Shown here: one piece after another, positions 6,493-13,821 of the stretch | How positions within the stretch are numbered: position 1 is the stretch's first letter | How the letters are laid out: each line of letters begins with the position of its first letter | DNA from: Ardenticatenaceae bacterium | GTDB taxonomy: Bacteria; Chloroflexota; Anaerolineae; Promineifilales; Promineifilaceae | Assembly: GCA_020634415.1 (NCBI GenBank) | Contig: JACKBT010000053.1 | Coordinates: 1-30,420, forward strand | DNA: 30,420 bases | Direction of reading: 5' to 3' | Program-made: the position numbers and the translations under genes | The notes under the pieces: model-generated | What the model saw: only the letters and a program-made list of their open reading frames with translations | Databases searched by the model: none | Told to the model about the DNA's origin: nothing

Positions 6493-6510
6493 TCGTAATG
6501 ACCCACTTAC

Positions 6511-8718
6511 TCAATTAGCTGATCCCCACACTTGCACAGGCACCCCATTAAACGCCGCATTGCCAGTGAGGGCATCCACCTGCTGCTCGTCGGTTAAATC
6601 GTTGAGGCTGACACCAGCGTGCTGCTGGGCCACTTGCAGTTGCACGCCATCGCGCCCATGCCCCCAGCCGTGCGGAATGCTGACCACGCCGGGCATCATC
6701 GTCTCGCTCACCTCCAGCCGCAACTGAACCTGGCCCACTCGTGAGGAAACCGTCACTATTTGCCCATCTTCCATCTGCCGCGCCTCGGCATCGTCGGGGT
6801 GCATGAGCAGGGTGCAGCGGTCTTTGCCCTTCACCAGCCGCTCGCTGTTGTGCATCCAGGAGTTGTTGCTGCGCAGGTGGCGACGGCCGATGAGGGCGAG
6901 GGACTGGAGACTGGAGACTGGGGACTTTGCCGCTGCGCTAACAGTCTCTAGTCTCCAATCTCCAGTCTCCAATTTCTGCGTCAAACGCGGCAAATCGGCC
7001 AAAATCTCCTCTGGGGCCAGGTGGATACGGCCGTTTTCCGTGCAAATCCGCTCTTTCAAGTTGGGCTGTAATGGCCCCAGGTCAATGCCGTGCGGGGCAT
7101 TTTTCAGCTTGCGGAAGGTGAGGCTGGTCTCGTTGATGTTCTTGCCCCAACCGCCATATGGCCCCAGCCGCAGCCCCAAATCCAAAATCTTGTCCGGCGC
7201 GAGGCGTTTGAAGACATCGAGGCGGGCAATTTGGCGCAGGGGATGGGGCGAGCGTTTGTCTAGGCGGGTGCGGAGTTCATGCAATATTTGCCAGTCGGCC
7301 AAACGACCGTCTTCCGGGGCAAACAACACGGGCGAATATTTGGCCGTGTTGCGCACCGCCAACAGGTGAAAGGCCAGATCATAATGGTCTGTTTCCAGGC
7401 CCGTTGTCGGCGGCAAAATGATGTGGGCATGGCGCGTGGTTTCATTGACATAAATATCAATCGCCACCATAAATTCCAGGCTGTTGAAGGCTTCATCTAA
7501 CTGCGTGCCATTGGGCGTAGACAGCACCGGATTGCCGGCCACTGTTACCATCGCCCGAATCTGGTCTTCACCAGGGGTCAGAATCTCTTCGGCCATCGTC
7601 GAGGCAGGTAACTCGCCGTTGAATTCGGGCAAATCGCGCACACGGCTGCGCCAACGGCCGTAAGCACCCACCCCACCCAGCGCCCGCGTAATCCCCACCA
7701 CATCAAAGGCGGGCAGCGGGAACATGGCCCCGCCGCGCCGGTCCAGGTTGCCGGTGATGGTGTTGAGGACGTTGATGAGCCATTGGCATAACCCGCCAAA
7801 TTGCTGTGTGGAAACCCCCATACGGCCGTAACAAACGGCCGATTCCGCCCCACAAAAATCCCGCGCAATCTGGCGAATGGTGGCCGCCGTAATGCCCGTG
7901 GCCGCGGTCACCGCCTCTGGCGTGAAGGCAGCCACACTTTGCTCCACCATTTCCAGGCCATCGGTGAACTGGGCCAGGCGGCCCGGATTTACCAGCCCTT
8001 CGGCGTAAATGGTGTGGATGAGGGCGAGGAGGAAGAGTGCGTCGGTGCCGGGGCGGATGAAGTGATGGGCGGAGGCCATTTGCGCCGTTTCCGTGCGGCG
8101 CGGATCCAGCACCACCACCTGCCCGCCGCGCTGTTGGATGGCCTTCAAGCGTCTGTCCATCCCCGGCGCGGTCATCAAACTGCCGTTGGAGGCGATGGGA
8201 TTGGCTCCGAGCATGAGCATGTAGTCGGTGTGGTCAATGTCGGGGATGGGGATGAGGAAGTAGTGGCCGAACATGAAGCGGGCGGCGAAGTGGCTGGGCA
8301 GTTGGTCGGCGGAGGTGGCGGAGAAGCGGTGTTTGGTGTTGAGGGCGCGAATGGTGGGTGAGCCGAAGAAGAGGCTGCCCCAGTTGTGGACATTGGGGTT
8401 GCCGAGATAGATGCCGACGGCGTGACGGCCGTATTTCGCCTGCACCCCCTGAATGCCTGCCACCGCCTCGTCAAAAGCCTGCTCCCAGCTAATCTGCTGC
8501 CAGCCATTTTCCGTGCGCTTCACCGGATAGCGCAGCCGATCCGGGTCTTCGTAGATGTCTTGCAGGGCGGTGGCTTTGGGGCAGATGTGCCCCTGGCTAA
8601 AGGGGTCGTTTTTGTCGCCTTTGATGGACAAGATTTGCCGATCCTGGTATTTGATTTCCAGGCCGCACATAGCTTCGCAGAGGTTGCAGGTGCGGTAGTG
8701 GGTTTGTACGTGGGACAT
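6511..8718 (-). CDS. Molybdopterin-dependent oxidoreductase with [4Fe-4S]
   Basis: A 735-residue catalytic subunit of the DMSO reductase/formate dehydrogenase superfamily, expected to carry Mo/W-bis-MGD. The N-terminal cluster ligands are C11, C14, C18 and C46 (CNLCEAMC and GHICPKA). The next domain has LGNPNVHNWGS and RFSATSADQLPSHFA (about 131-145), where the metal ligand would lie. No Cys or Sec is evident there; Asp138 or Ser136 are candidates. Further cofactor-binding segments are DYMLMLGANPIASNGS, VVVLDPRRTETA, GNPVLSTPNG and the C-terminal IPHGWGHGRDG. The substrate is unknown, and no partner subunits or twin-arginine signal are present, so it is probably a soluble cytoplasmic enzyme. 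AAGGAG precedes ATG 8718. Residues about 582-606 (LETGDWRLETVSAAAKSP) are encoded by a heptamer hairpin element inserted before the conserved LIGRRHLRSNNSWMHN. Confidence 0.9.
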   Translation of the reverse strand: MSHVQTHYRTCNLCEAMCGLEIKYQDRQILSIKGDKNDPFSQGHICPKATALQDIYEDPDRLRYPVKRTENGWQQISWEQAFDEAVAGIQGVQAKYGRHAVGIYLGNPNVHNWGSLFFGSPTIRALNTKHRFSATSADQLPSHFAARFMFGHYFLIPIPDIDHTDYMLMLGANPIASNGSLMTAPGMDRRLKAIQQRGGQVVVLDPRRTETAQMASAHHFIRPGTDALFLLALIHTIYAEGLVNPGRLAQFTDGLEMVEQSVAAFTPEAVTAATGITAATIRQIARDFCGAESAVCYGRMGVSTQQFGGLCQWLINVLNTITGNLDRRGGAMFPLPAFDVVGITRALGGVGAYGRWRSRVRDLPEFNGELPASTMAEEILTPGEDQIRAMVTVAGNPVLSTPNGTQLDEAFNSLEFMVAIDIYVNETTRHAHIILPPTTGLETDHYDLAFHLLAVRNTAKYSPVLFAPEDGRLADWQILHELRTRLDKRSPHPLRQIARLDVFKRLAPDKILDLGLRLGPYGGWGKNINETSLTFRKLKNAPHGIDLGPLQPNLKERICTENGRIHLAPEEILADLPRLTQKLETGDWRLETVSAAAKSPVSSLQSLALIGRRHLRSNNSWMHNSERLVKGKDRCTLLMHPDDAEARQMEDGQIVTVSSRVGQVQLRLEVSETMMPGVVSIPHGWGHGRDGVQLQVAQQHAGVSLNDLTDEQQVDALTGNAAFNGVPVQVWGSAN
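6901..6973. repeat. Heptamer hairpin element inside the molybdopterin oxidoreductase gene
   Basis: The left arm 6901-6925 is about 3.5 copies of ACTGGAG. The right arm 6943-6973 is about four inverted copies (CTCTAGT, CTCCAAT, CTCCAGT, CTCCAAT), around an 17-nt spacer. It stays in frame with the gene, adding about 24 residues including GDWRLET. Confidence 0.8.
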
Positions 8719-8795
8719 AGCAGGACTCCTTTTGTGGATTGTGTGGGGCTATGATAGCAGGAAAGGGGGGAAGCAGTAAATTTTTAGGTCATCAT

Positions 8796-8825
8796 TTGCC
8801 TCATCTATTTAGGCGCAGGTATAGT
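8796..8825 (+). promoter_or_regulatory. Sigma70-like promoter for the MscS gene
   Basis: TTGCCT (8796-8801), an 18-base spacer and TATAGT (8820-8825) make a reasonable sigma70-type promoter in the divergent gap between the oxidoreductase and the channel gene. It leaves a leader of about 80 bases before ATG 8915. Confidence 0.5.
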
Positions 8826-8914
8826 GAATAAGGCAGGATTATGTGGCGGCTCGGCCAGGAAGTCGGCCGCAGCACGATGTCTATCAGGATTTACAAAGGA
8901 GCGACGACGGAGAG

Positions 8915-9991
8915 ATGAACCCAATTTTACAGAATATCTTAATCGCAGCGGGGATTATGGTGGCGGCGTGGGCTGTTAGCTGGCTGGTTTGGCAGTTGTT
9001 GGGGCTGGTGCGCCAGCGGCTGACGGAGCGCACGAAAACGCAGTTGGATGATGTGTTTATGAAGGCGGTGCGCCTGCCTTTGCGCCTCTCTATTTTGGTG
9101 TGGGGGATGGAGATTGCTTTGGCGGAGACGCAGGCTGTGCCAGAGGGTTGGGTGGGGGCGGTGGATCGGCTCTTTTTTGTGCTGTATGCCATTATTGTGT
9201 ATCTGGCTCTGTATTGGCTGATCAGTGGGCTGATTAACTGGTATGCGCAAGAGGTGTCGCATCTGACGAAGACGGATTGGGATGATCGTTTTTTGACGTT
9301 GTTTCGGCGGATTGGGTTGGTGGTGTTAACGGCCGTTGTCGTCATCACCATTTTAGGCCGTTACGGCATCGAAATCAGCGGCCTTGTCACCACATTGGGC
9401 ATTGGCTCGCTGGCGGTGGCCCTGGCGGCGCAAGAGACGTTGGGTGATATGATCACCGGCTTCACCATCATGATCGATCAACCCTTCAAAGTGGGAGATC
9501 GGGTTGAGGTAAATGAAATTGATACCTGGGGTGATGTGGTAGACATTGGCTTGCGCAGCACCCGCATTCGCACGCGAGACAACCGGACAGTCTCTGTGCC
9601 AAACTCCGTCATTGGCAAAGGTCTCATTGTCAACTACTCGGACCCTACTACGAAGTATCGGGTGCAAACGCATGTGGGCATTGCCTATGGCTCTGATGTG
9701 GAACGAGCGCGGCAAGTTATGATTGAAGCGATTGAGGCTGAGGATTGGGTGATGAAAAATGAGCGGATTGAAGCTTTGTTTTTAGAGTTTGGTGATTCGG
9801 CTTTGATTTTTCGGGTGCGTTGTTGGATTGAGCATTATGTGGAAACGCGCCGCATTATTGACAAGATGAATACGGCTCTTTATCAAGCGCTCAATCGGGA
9901 AGGCATCGAGATACCCTTTCCGCAGCGTGTGGTGCATGTGGTAAGGGCTGGGGAAGGGGGCAACGGGGCTGATCGTGTGTTAGATGGGTGA
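8915..9991 (+). CDS. mscS: MscS-family mechanosensitive channel
   Basis: A small-conductance mechanosensitive channel that opens under membrane tension to release solutes on osmotic downshock. From ATG 8915 it has 358 residues. Four transmembrane segments can be seen: about 5-27, 52-70, 84-108 and 130-148. They precede the pore-lining segment SGLVTTLGIGSLAVALAAQETLGDMITGFTIMIDQPFKVGDRVEV, which is quoted here in parts: the Gly/Ala helix GIGSLAVALAAQ, the kink at ETLGDMITG, and the cytoplasmic beta-domain start QPFKVGDRV. The C-terminal alpha/beta cytoplasmic domain ends EIPFPQRVVHV. An in-frame GTG at 8843 would add 24 residues that lack membrane character and are not expected, so ATG 8915 is preferred. 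It converges with the flavin reductase gene over a shared hairpin. Confidence 0.92.
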   Translation: MNPILQNILIAAGIMVAAWAVSWLVWQLLGLVRQRLTERTKTQLDDVFMKAVRLPLRLSILVWGMEIALAETQAVPEGWVGAVDRLFFVLYAIIVYLALYWLISGLINWYAQEVSHLTKTDWDDRFLTLFRRIGLVVLTAVVVITILGRYGIEISGLVTTLGIGSLAVALAAQETLGDMITGFTIMIDQPFKVGDRVEVNEIDTWGDVVDIGLRSTRIRTRDNRTVSVPNSVIGKGLIVNYSDPTTKYRVQTHVGIAYGSDVERARQVMIEAIEAEDWVMKNERIEALFLEFGDSALIFRVRCWIEHYVETRRIIDKMNTALYQALNREGIEIPFPQRVVHVVRAGEGGNGADRVLDG

Positions 9992-10008
9992 TGGGCAGCA
10001 GAGGACAA

Positions 10009-10045
10009 GGGGCAGGTGGCATGGCAGAAATCTGCCACTTGCCCC
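10009..10045. terminator. Hairpin between converging genes
   Basis: GGGGCAGGTGGCA (10009-10021) and TGCCACTTGCCCC (10033-10045) form a 13-bp stem with one mismatch that is G-U in RNA. An 11-nt loop joins them. There is no long T tract, so it is a likely but not classical bidirectional terminator between the rightward channel gene and the leftward flavin reductase gene. Confidence 0.6.
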
Positions 10046-10052
10046 CAATGGA

Positions 10053-10553
10053 TTACTCTGCCAACACATCCAGATGACGATAGCCGCGATTCCAGTAGAT
10101 GAGCGGCCGTTCGTCGGGGCGGGGGACGCTGGTGGCCTGGACTTCGCCAATGTAGATGGTGTGTGTGCCGGCGATGACGCGCTTGTAGATGGTGCAGTCG
10201 AGCCAGGCGAGGGCATCTTGGAGAATGGGGGCACCGGTAACGGCCGTTTCCCAATCCCCTGCATCAAACCGTTCCTCATCCTTCAACCAGGCAAACCGGT
10301 TCGACATCTCCATCTGGTCTTGGGCCAAAATGTTGACGGCAAAGGTTGCCCCCGGCGTTTCCAGCATGGGGTAGGCGCTGTGCTGGTGGTCAATGGCTAC
10401 CATAATCAGCGGCGGCTCTGGCGAAATGGAGGCAAAGGCGGAAACGGTGAGGCCGTGTGGTTTGGCTTCACCGGGAATTTTGAGGGTGACGATGGTGACG
10501 CCGGACGGGAAGTGGCGCAGGGCATCGCGGTATTGTTCGGAGGTAATTGACAT
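10053..10553 (-). CDS. Flavin reductase-like FMN-binding split-barrel protein
   Basis: A 166-residue protein of the flavin reductase domain family, which binds FMN or FAD and usually supplies reduced flavin to a monooxygenase. Key segments are the N-terminal RDALRHFPSGVTIVTL (about 9-24), HGLTVSAFASISPEPPLIMVAID (33-55), the helix SAYPMLETPGATFAVNIL (59-76), and the C-terminal LDCTIYKRVIAGTHTIYIGEV. These correspond to the HpaC-like order: GVTIVT, G.T.SAF.S.S..PPL, and H.I..G.V. The start follows GGAGGTAATTGAC..., a good Shine-Dalgarno region read on the minus strand of the flanking repeat. The nearest candidate partner, the luciferase-like gene at 16222, is 6 kb away and not in an operon with it. 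The role as a reductase component is inferred. Confidence 0.88.
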   Translation of the reverse strand: MSITSEQYRDALRHFPSGVTIVTLKIPGEAKPHGLTVSAFASISPEPPLIMVAIDHQHSAYPMLETPGATFAVNILAQDQMEMSNRFAWLKDEERFDAGDWETAVTGAPILQDALAWLDCTIYKRVIAGTHTIYIGEVQATSVPRPDERPLIYWNRGYRHLDVLAE

Positions 10554-10557
10554 AAAG

Positions 10558-10592
10558 TAATTACGTAATTACGTCATGACGTAATTACGTCG
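10558..10592. repeat. Octamer palindromic array upstream of the flavin reductase gene
   Basis: Four consecutive octamers, TAATTACG, TAATTACG, TCATGACG and TAATTACG, followed by TCG. Each pair forms the palindrome ACGTAATTACGT. It starts five bases upstream of the flavin reductase start codon (minus strand) and is followed at 10597 by an ACGGCCGT copy. Possible roles are a regulatory operator or a dispersed repeat. The related array at 352-376 lies before efp. Confidence 0.7.
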
Positions 10593-10625
10593 TAAAACGG
10601 CCGTTATCTTATCACACTCTCGGCT

Positions 10626-11609
10626 TTACAAACTGGACATTGGGGCAGGCAAACCCAGAAATTGGCGCACGATGGGAGCCAGATCGGCCAGGTTGTTGAT
10701 TTGTTCGGCAAAAGCGGCATGGTCTGGCCCCACCACAATGGTGGGCACAGGGTTCATGGTGTGCTGGCGCTGGCTTTTGTCTTCGATGTTGCCATGATCA
10801 CTGGTGATAATCAGCAGACCGTGTTCATCGTCCCAGGCGGCTAACAGACCACCGAGAGCTTCATCAATTATCTCCAGATGTTGGGCAGCATCGGCTAAGG
10901 AGCCGCGATGTCCGGCGCGGTCGCTGGGCCAATGCTCGAAGAAGCTGAAGTGGTAGGTGCGGGCGATGGCGGCGATGCGCTGGCCTGCTTCAGCTAAGGT
11001 CAATTCGGGCATGTCGGTGTAGCCCAGGTGGGTGCGCCAGGCTTCATTGGTAAAACCGGGGCTGACAGCACGGCCGTTTCTTAACTCCGCCGCACCCATT
11101 AACGACAACCCGGCGCTGGTCGCGGCCAGAGGCACGGCTGAGAGCAGATGTTTGCCGCTGTTGATGCCATCAAAAAAGCGTTGGGGATAGGGGGTGATGA
11201 GGGCGGCTGTGCCGCCAACGGCCGTTACTTGGCTGAATAGTGTGCCTTGCTGAATAACTTCGGCGACGGCGGGATTGGGTTTGGGGCCGTAATGTTCGCC
11301 GACGAGTTGGGGTACGTTGCGGCCGGTGAGAATGGTGGCTTGCCCGGTGGCGCTTTGTGGTTTGAGGGGCATGTCCAGGTTGGCATCGGTGGGGATGAGG
11401 GAGGCGCGGGGTGTGGTGAGACGGCCGTTTTCGCGCACATACCACTTCTCGCCCAACAAAGCCGTCAAATGGGGCAAGTGGGCCGTAACGAAGGGGTTGG
11501 TATCGGGGTCATCATCGCCCAGGCCCACGCCATCCATGAAGAAGAGATGGACGTGGCGGGAGGCGGGCGGGGAGAGAGAGGAGAGGGGAGAGGGGAGAGG
11601 GGAGGTCAT
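10626..11609 (-). CDS. Alkaline phosphatase-superfamily (PGM/phosphopentomutase-like) metalloenzyme
   Basis: A 327-residue protein of the metalloenzyme superfamily that includes cofactor-independent phosphoglycerate mutase and phosphopentomutase. It shows FFMDGVGLGDDDPDTNPF (first metal-binding DG), then SATGQATILTGRN with the nucleophile-type Ser/Thr near residue 86, the FEHWPSDRAGHRG metal ligand segment (about 224-236), and ITSDHGNIEDKS plus QRQHTMNPVPTIVVGP (metal ligands D-H and H). The substrate is not evident; it is too short for a true iPGM (about 510). The first 15 or so residues, MTSPLPSPLSSLSPP, are encoded by a GGGGAGA heptamer repeat, so the real start may be further in, just before HVHLFFMDGVG. 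The downstream hairpin elements separate it from the two-component operon. Confidence 0.82.
   Translation of the reverse strand: MTSPLPSPLSSLSPPASRHVHLFFMDGVGLGDDDPDTNPFVTAHLPHLTALLGEKWYVRENGRLTTPRASLIPTDANLDMPLKPQSATGQATILTGRNVPQLVGEHYGPKPNPAVAEVIQQGTLFSQVTAVGGTAALITPYPQRFFDGINSGKHLLSAVPLAATSAGLSLMGAAELRNGRAVSPGFTNEAWRTHLGYTDMPELTLAEAGQRIAAIARTYHFSFFEHWPSDRAGHRGSLADAAQHLEIIDEALGGLLAAWDDEHGLLIITSDHGNIEDKSQRQHTMNPVPTIVVGPDHAAFAEQINNLADLAPIVRQFLGLPAPMSSL
11568..11607. repeat. GGGGAGA heptamer run at the 5' end of the phosphatase-superfamily gene
   Basis: A purine-only tract whose right half is a perfect 7-nt tandem (GGGGAGA, GGGGAGA, GGGGAGG). Its left half is GGGGAGAGAGAGGAGA. In the minus-strand gene it encodes a Ser/Pro/Leu-rich start. 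Length variation here would shift or lengthen the N-terminus. Confidence 0.65.
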
Positions 11610-11663
11610 TTGGGGTCGGTTATCCTTGGCGGGGGTATAAGGCTAAATAGGGTGGTTGATATG

Positions 11664-11731
11664 CTGGTGTATTGGTGTAATGGTATATTGGGTTTATCGC
11701 CTATACTTAATACACCCATACACCCATACAC
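11664..11731. repeat. Octamer hairpin element
   Basis: The left arm is a tandem of TGGTGTAT, TGGTGTAA, TGGTATAT. The right arm (about 11708-11731) is an inverted tandem of ATACACCC, ATACACCC, ATACACCT. Together they can fold into one long imperfect hairpin. The element fills most of the gap between the response regulator stop (11737) and the next gene's start (11609). It may act as the two-component operon's terminator. Confidence 0.75.
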
Positions 11732-11736
11732 CTCCC

Positions 11737-12387
11737 CTAAATCAGCCCCAATGAGCGGGCGCGAACGGCCGCTTGCGTGCGGTCGCGTGAGCCAGTTTTT
11801 TGCAAAATGTTGGTGACGTAATTCTTGACTGTGCCTTCGGCTAGGTGAAGCTGTTGGGCAATTTGGGGATTGCTGTAACCCTGGGCAATGAGCTGCAAAA
11901 TCTCCTGCTCCCGCTCCGAGAGGGGGTCGGTCAGGGGGATGTCATCGGTGGTGGTGGGCAGCCGCGATAGTTCGGTGAGGACTTTGCGGGCGATGGAGGA
12001 GCCGATGAGGGCGTTGCCGCTGGCAACGGTGCGAATGGCGGCGGCCAGTTCCGCTCCCGATACGTCCTTTAACAGATAGCCCATTGCGCCGGCTCGCAGC
12101 CCTTCAAACACATAGTTGTCTTCGTCAAAGGTGGTGAGGATGAGGATGTGGGCTTGCGGCCACTGCTGGCAGATGCGGCGGGTGGCTTCTACGCCATCCA
12201 TTTCGGGCATACGGATGTCCATCAGCACCACATCGGGCTGCAGTTGGGCGTAAGCGGCCAGAGCGGCGGCCCCATTATGGGCTTCGCCGACTGCATCCAA
12301 ATCATCTTCCAATTCCAGCAGGGTGCGCAGGCCATCGCGCATAAGGCGTTGGTCGTCTACGATGAGGATGCGCAGGGGGTTAGTCAT
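11737..12387 (-). CDS. NarL/LuxR-family response regulator
   Basis: Response regulator of 216 residues from ATG 12387. The receiver domain has acidic pocket D11-D12 (ILIVDDQ), phosphoacceptor D57 (VVLMDIRMPEMDG), the switch Thr in LILTTFDED and the conserved Lys in GYLLKDV. The C-terminal LuxR-type helix-turn-helix is LSEREQEILQLIAQGYSNPQIAQQL followed by HLAEGTVKNYVTNIL. It should bind DNA as a phosphorylated dimer. The longer frame to 12426 is rejected because its start lies within the kinase gene and adds an atypical leader; ATG 12387 is the natural start. It overlaps the kinase stop by eight bases, so the two are translationally coupled. The regulated genes are unknown. Confidence 0.95.
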   Translation of the reverse strand: MTNPLRILIVDDQRLMRDGLRTLLELEDDLDAVGEAHNGAAALAAYAQLQPDVVLMDIRMPEMDGVEATRRICQQWPQAHILILTTFDEDNYVFEGLRAGAMGYLLKDVSGAELAAAIRTVASGNALIGSSIARKVLTELSRLPTTTDDIPLTDPLSEREQEILQLIAQGYSNPQIAQQLHLAEGTVKNYVTNILQKTGSRDRTQAAVRARSLGLI

Positions 12388-13579
12388 GATGGGGCAATGG
12401 TAGCTGTAACTGGACTTGTGCGCCACCGTTGTGGTGGGGGTGGAGATGGAGACGGCCGTTTAACTGCACCGCCCGCTCCTGTAGACCCTGCAAACCAAAA
12501 TGCCCTTCGCGGATTTGGGGGGCACCATTCTGTCCATCGTCGCGCACGGCTAGGGTGATGGTGTCGTTGGCGGCGGCTAAGGTGAGCCAGACAGTTTGGG
12601 CCTGGGCATGGCGCTGCACATTGGTCAGGCACTCTTGGGCGGCGCGGAACAGGGTATGGCGATGGCTGGCGGGCAGTTCGGGCAGTGTGGCGGGCAGGTC
12701 GCTGTGGATGGTTAGCCCGGTGGCTTCTTGGAAGGCGTGGGTGAGGCGGGTGAGGGCGACGGGCAGAGGCACGTCATCGGTGGGGGAGAGGCGCAAATCG
12801 GCGACGGTTTGGCGCAGTTCGGCCAGGGCCTCTTTTAGCTGTTGGCGCATGGTGCTGACCATAACGGCCGCTCGCTCTGGCTCCTTAGGAATGAGCCGCT
12901 GCGCCCCTTCTAACTGCACCACGGCCACCGTCAGGCGATGGCCGAGCGCATCGTGCATCTCCTGGGCCAGCCGATTGCGCTCTTCGGAGACGGCTAGCTG
13001 CTGCACTTGCAGGGCATATTCTTTTAGCTGTTTGTGCGCTTCTTGCAGTTCGTCGAGCAACTGCTGGCTTTGGCGGCGGGCGGCGATGGCCTGGGCTAAG
13101 GCGGAGCCAAAGGCGGCGAAAAATACGTAGCCCCCTAACATGCCTAAGTAGACTAAAATGTCCTTTCGCCAATTATGCACGTGGCCTTCCCCCCAAATGG
13201 TGATTAGATAAAAGATTAAGACCCATATGAAGCCTTGCTGTAAAGGCAGGAAGAGCATGGATTGGGCGCTGAGGATGTAAAAGAGGGTCTGAATGGAAAG
13301 AGCATTGGGGGGGTCTTGTAGGTATATGGCCAGGATCAGGGTGGTTTGGGCCACAAAGTAGAGGTGAACGTAGAAGGGTTTTTGTTCCAGGCTGAGGAAA
13401 AAAGCCAGGAGGATGCCGAATATGAGAAAGAATAGGATGGACAGGGGGTGGCTGAGGCCAAACCAGCCGATGCCGGGTGTGATGCTGCGGGTGACGGCAA
13501 CGGCCGTTGCACCCCAGGTGATAAAGGCGGCGACGTTGAGGAGGAAGAAGTTGTAGTCGGAAGACGGCCGTTTGCGCAT
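12380..13579 (-). CDS. HisKA_3-type sensor histidine kinase
   Basis: A 399-residue membrane sensor kinase of the NarX/DesK class. Five or six transmembrane segments lie between residues 10 and 165 (for instance 10-31, 43-63, 71-88, 95-113, 115-129 and 141-163) with very short loops. This points to sensing at or in the membrane. A coiled coil (about 166-200) leads to the HisKA_3 box ERNRLAQEMHDALGHRL with phosphoacceptor His209. The ATPase domain has N320 in the N box (RAAQECLTNVQRHA), DDGQNG (347-352) and the G2 box GHFGLQGLQERA (359-370). Pairing with the overlapping NarL-type regulator is clear from position. The signal is unknown; the DesK-like architecture would fit lipid or cell-envelope status. 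Confidence 0.94.
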   Translation of the reverse strand: MRKRPSSDYNFFLLNVAAFITWGATAVAVTRSITPGIGWFGLSHPLSILFFLIFGILLAFFLSLEQKPFYVHLYFVAQTTLILAIYLQDPPNALSIQTLFYILSAQSMLFLPLQQGFIWVLIFYLITIWGEGHVHNWRKDILVYLGMLGGYVFFAAFGSALAQAIAARRQSQQLLDELQEAHKQLKEYALQVQQLAVSEERNRLAQEMHDALGHRLTVAVVQLEGAQRLIPKEPERAAVMVSTMRQQLKEALAELRQTVADLRLSPTDDVPLPVALTRLTHAFQEATGLTIHSDLPATLPELPASHRHTLFRAAQECLTNVQRHAQAQTVWLTLAAANDTITLAVRDDGQNGAPQIREGHFGLQGLQERAVQLNGRLHLHPHHNGGAQVQLQLPLPHHD

Positions 13580-13786
13580 AACCCGATTATACCTGCGAAT
13601 GATAAAGTGCTACAGAGACACTTCTCGCTCAGGTGCCGTTATACAAGAGATGATAGGGCAATTGGCTTAATTCCCTTACAATTGAGTCATGAATCTTAGG
13701 AATGCTTTTAGTCTCACACTAACTCTTGTGCAAAGCCGTTAAATTTAGGGATAGTGTATTATGGGTAGAGATTGCAAAAAGAATAC

Positions 13787-13800
13787 TTGCTATCTAGCAA
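13787..13800. promoter_or_regulatory. Small palindrome upstream of the restriction-modification genes
   Basis: TTGCTA-TC-TAGCAA is a perfect 6-bp-arm palindrome 22 bases before the methyltransferase ATG, in an otherwise AT-rich 240-bp leader. It could be an operator through which the methyltransferase or another factor regulates the cassette. No controller (C) protein gene is present. Function is inferred from symmetry and position only. Confidence 0.35.
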
Positions 13801-13821
13801 TAGATTTGGCAACATTAAACT

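Noticed and set aside
6511..8718. Formate dehydrogenase assignment for the molybdopterin oxidoreductase
   Set aside because: No Cys or Sec metal ligand is evident at the expected position, and no electron-transfer or membrane subunits are nearby, so only the superfamily is called.
10558..10592. CRISPR-like repeat array
   Set aside because: The units are 8 nt and contiguous, with no spacers and no cas genes nearby.
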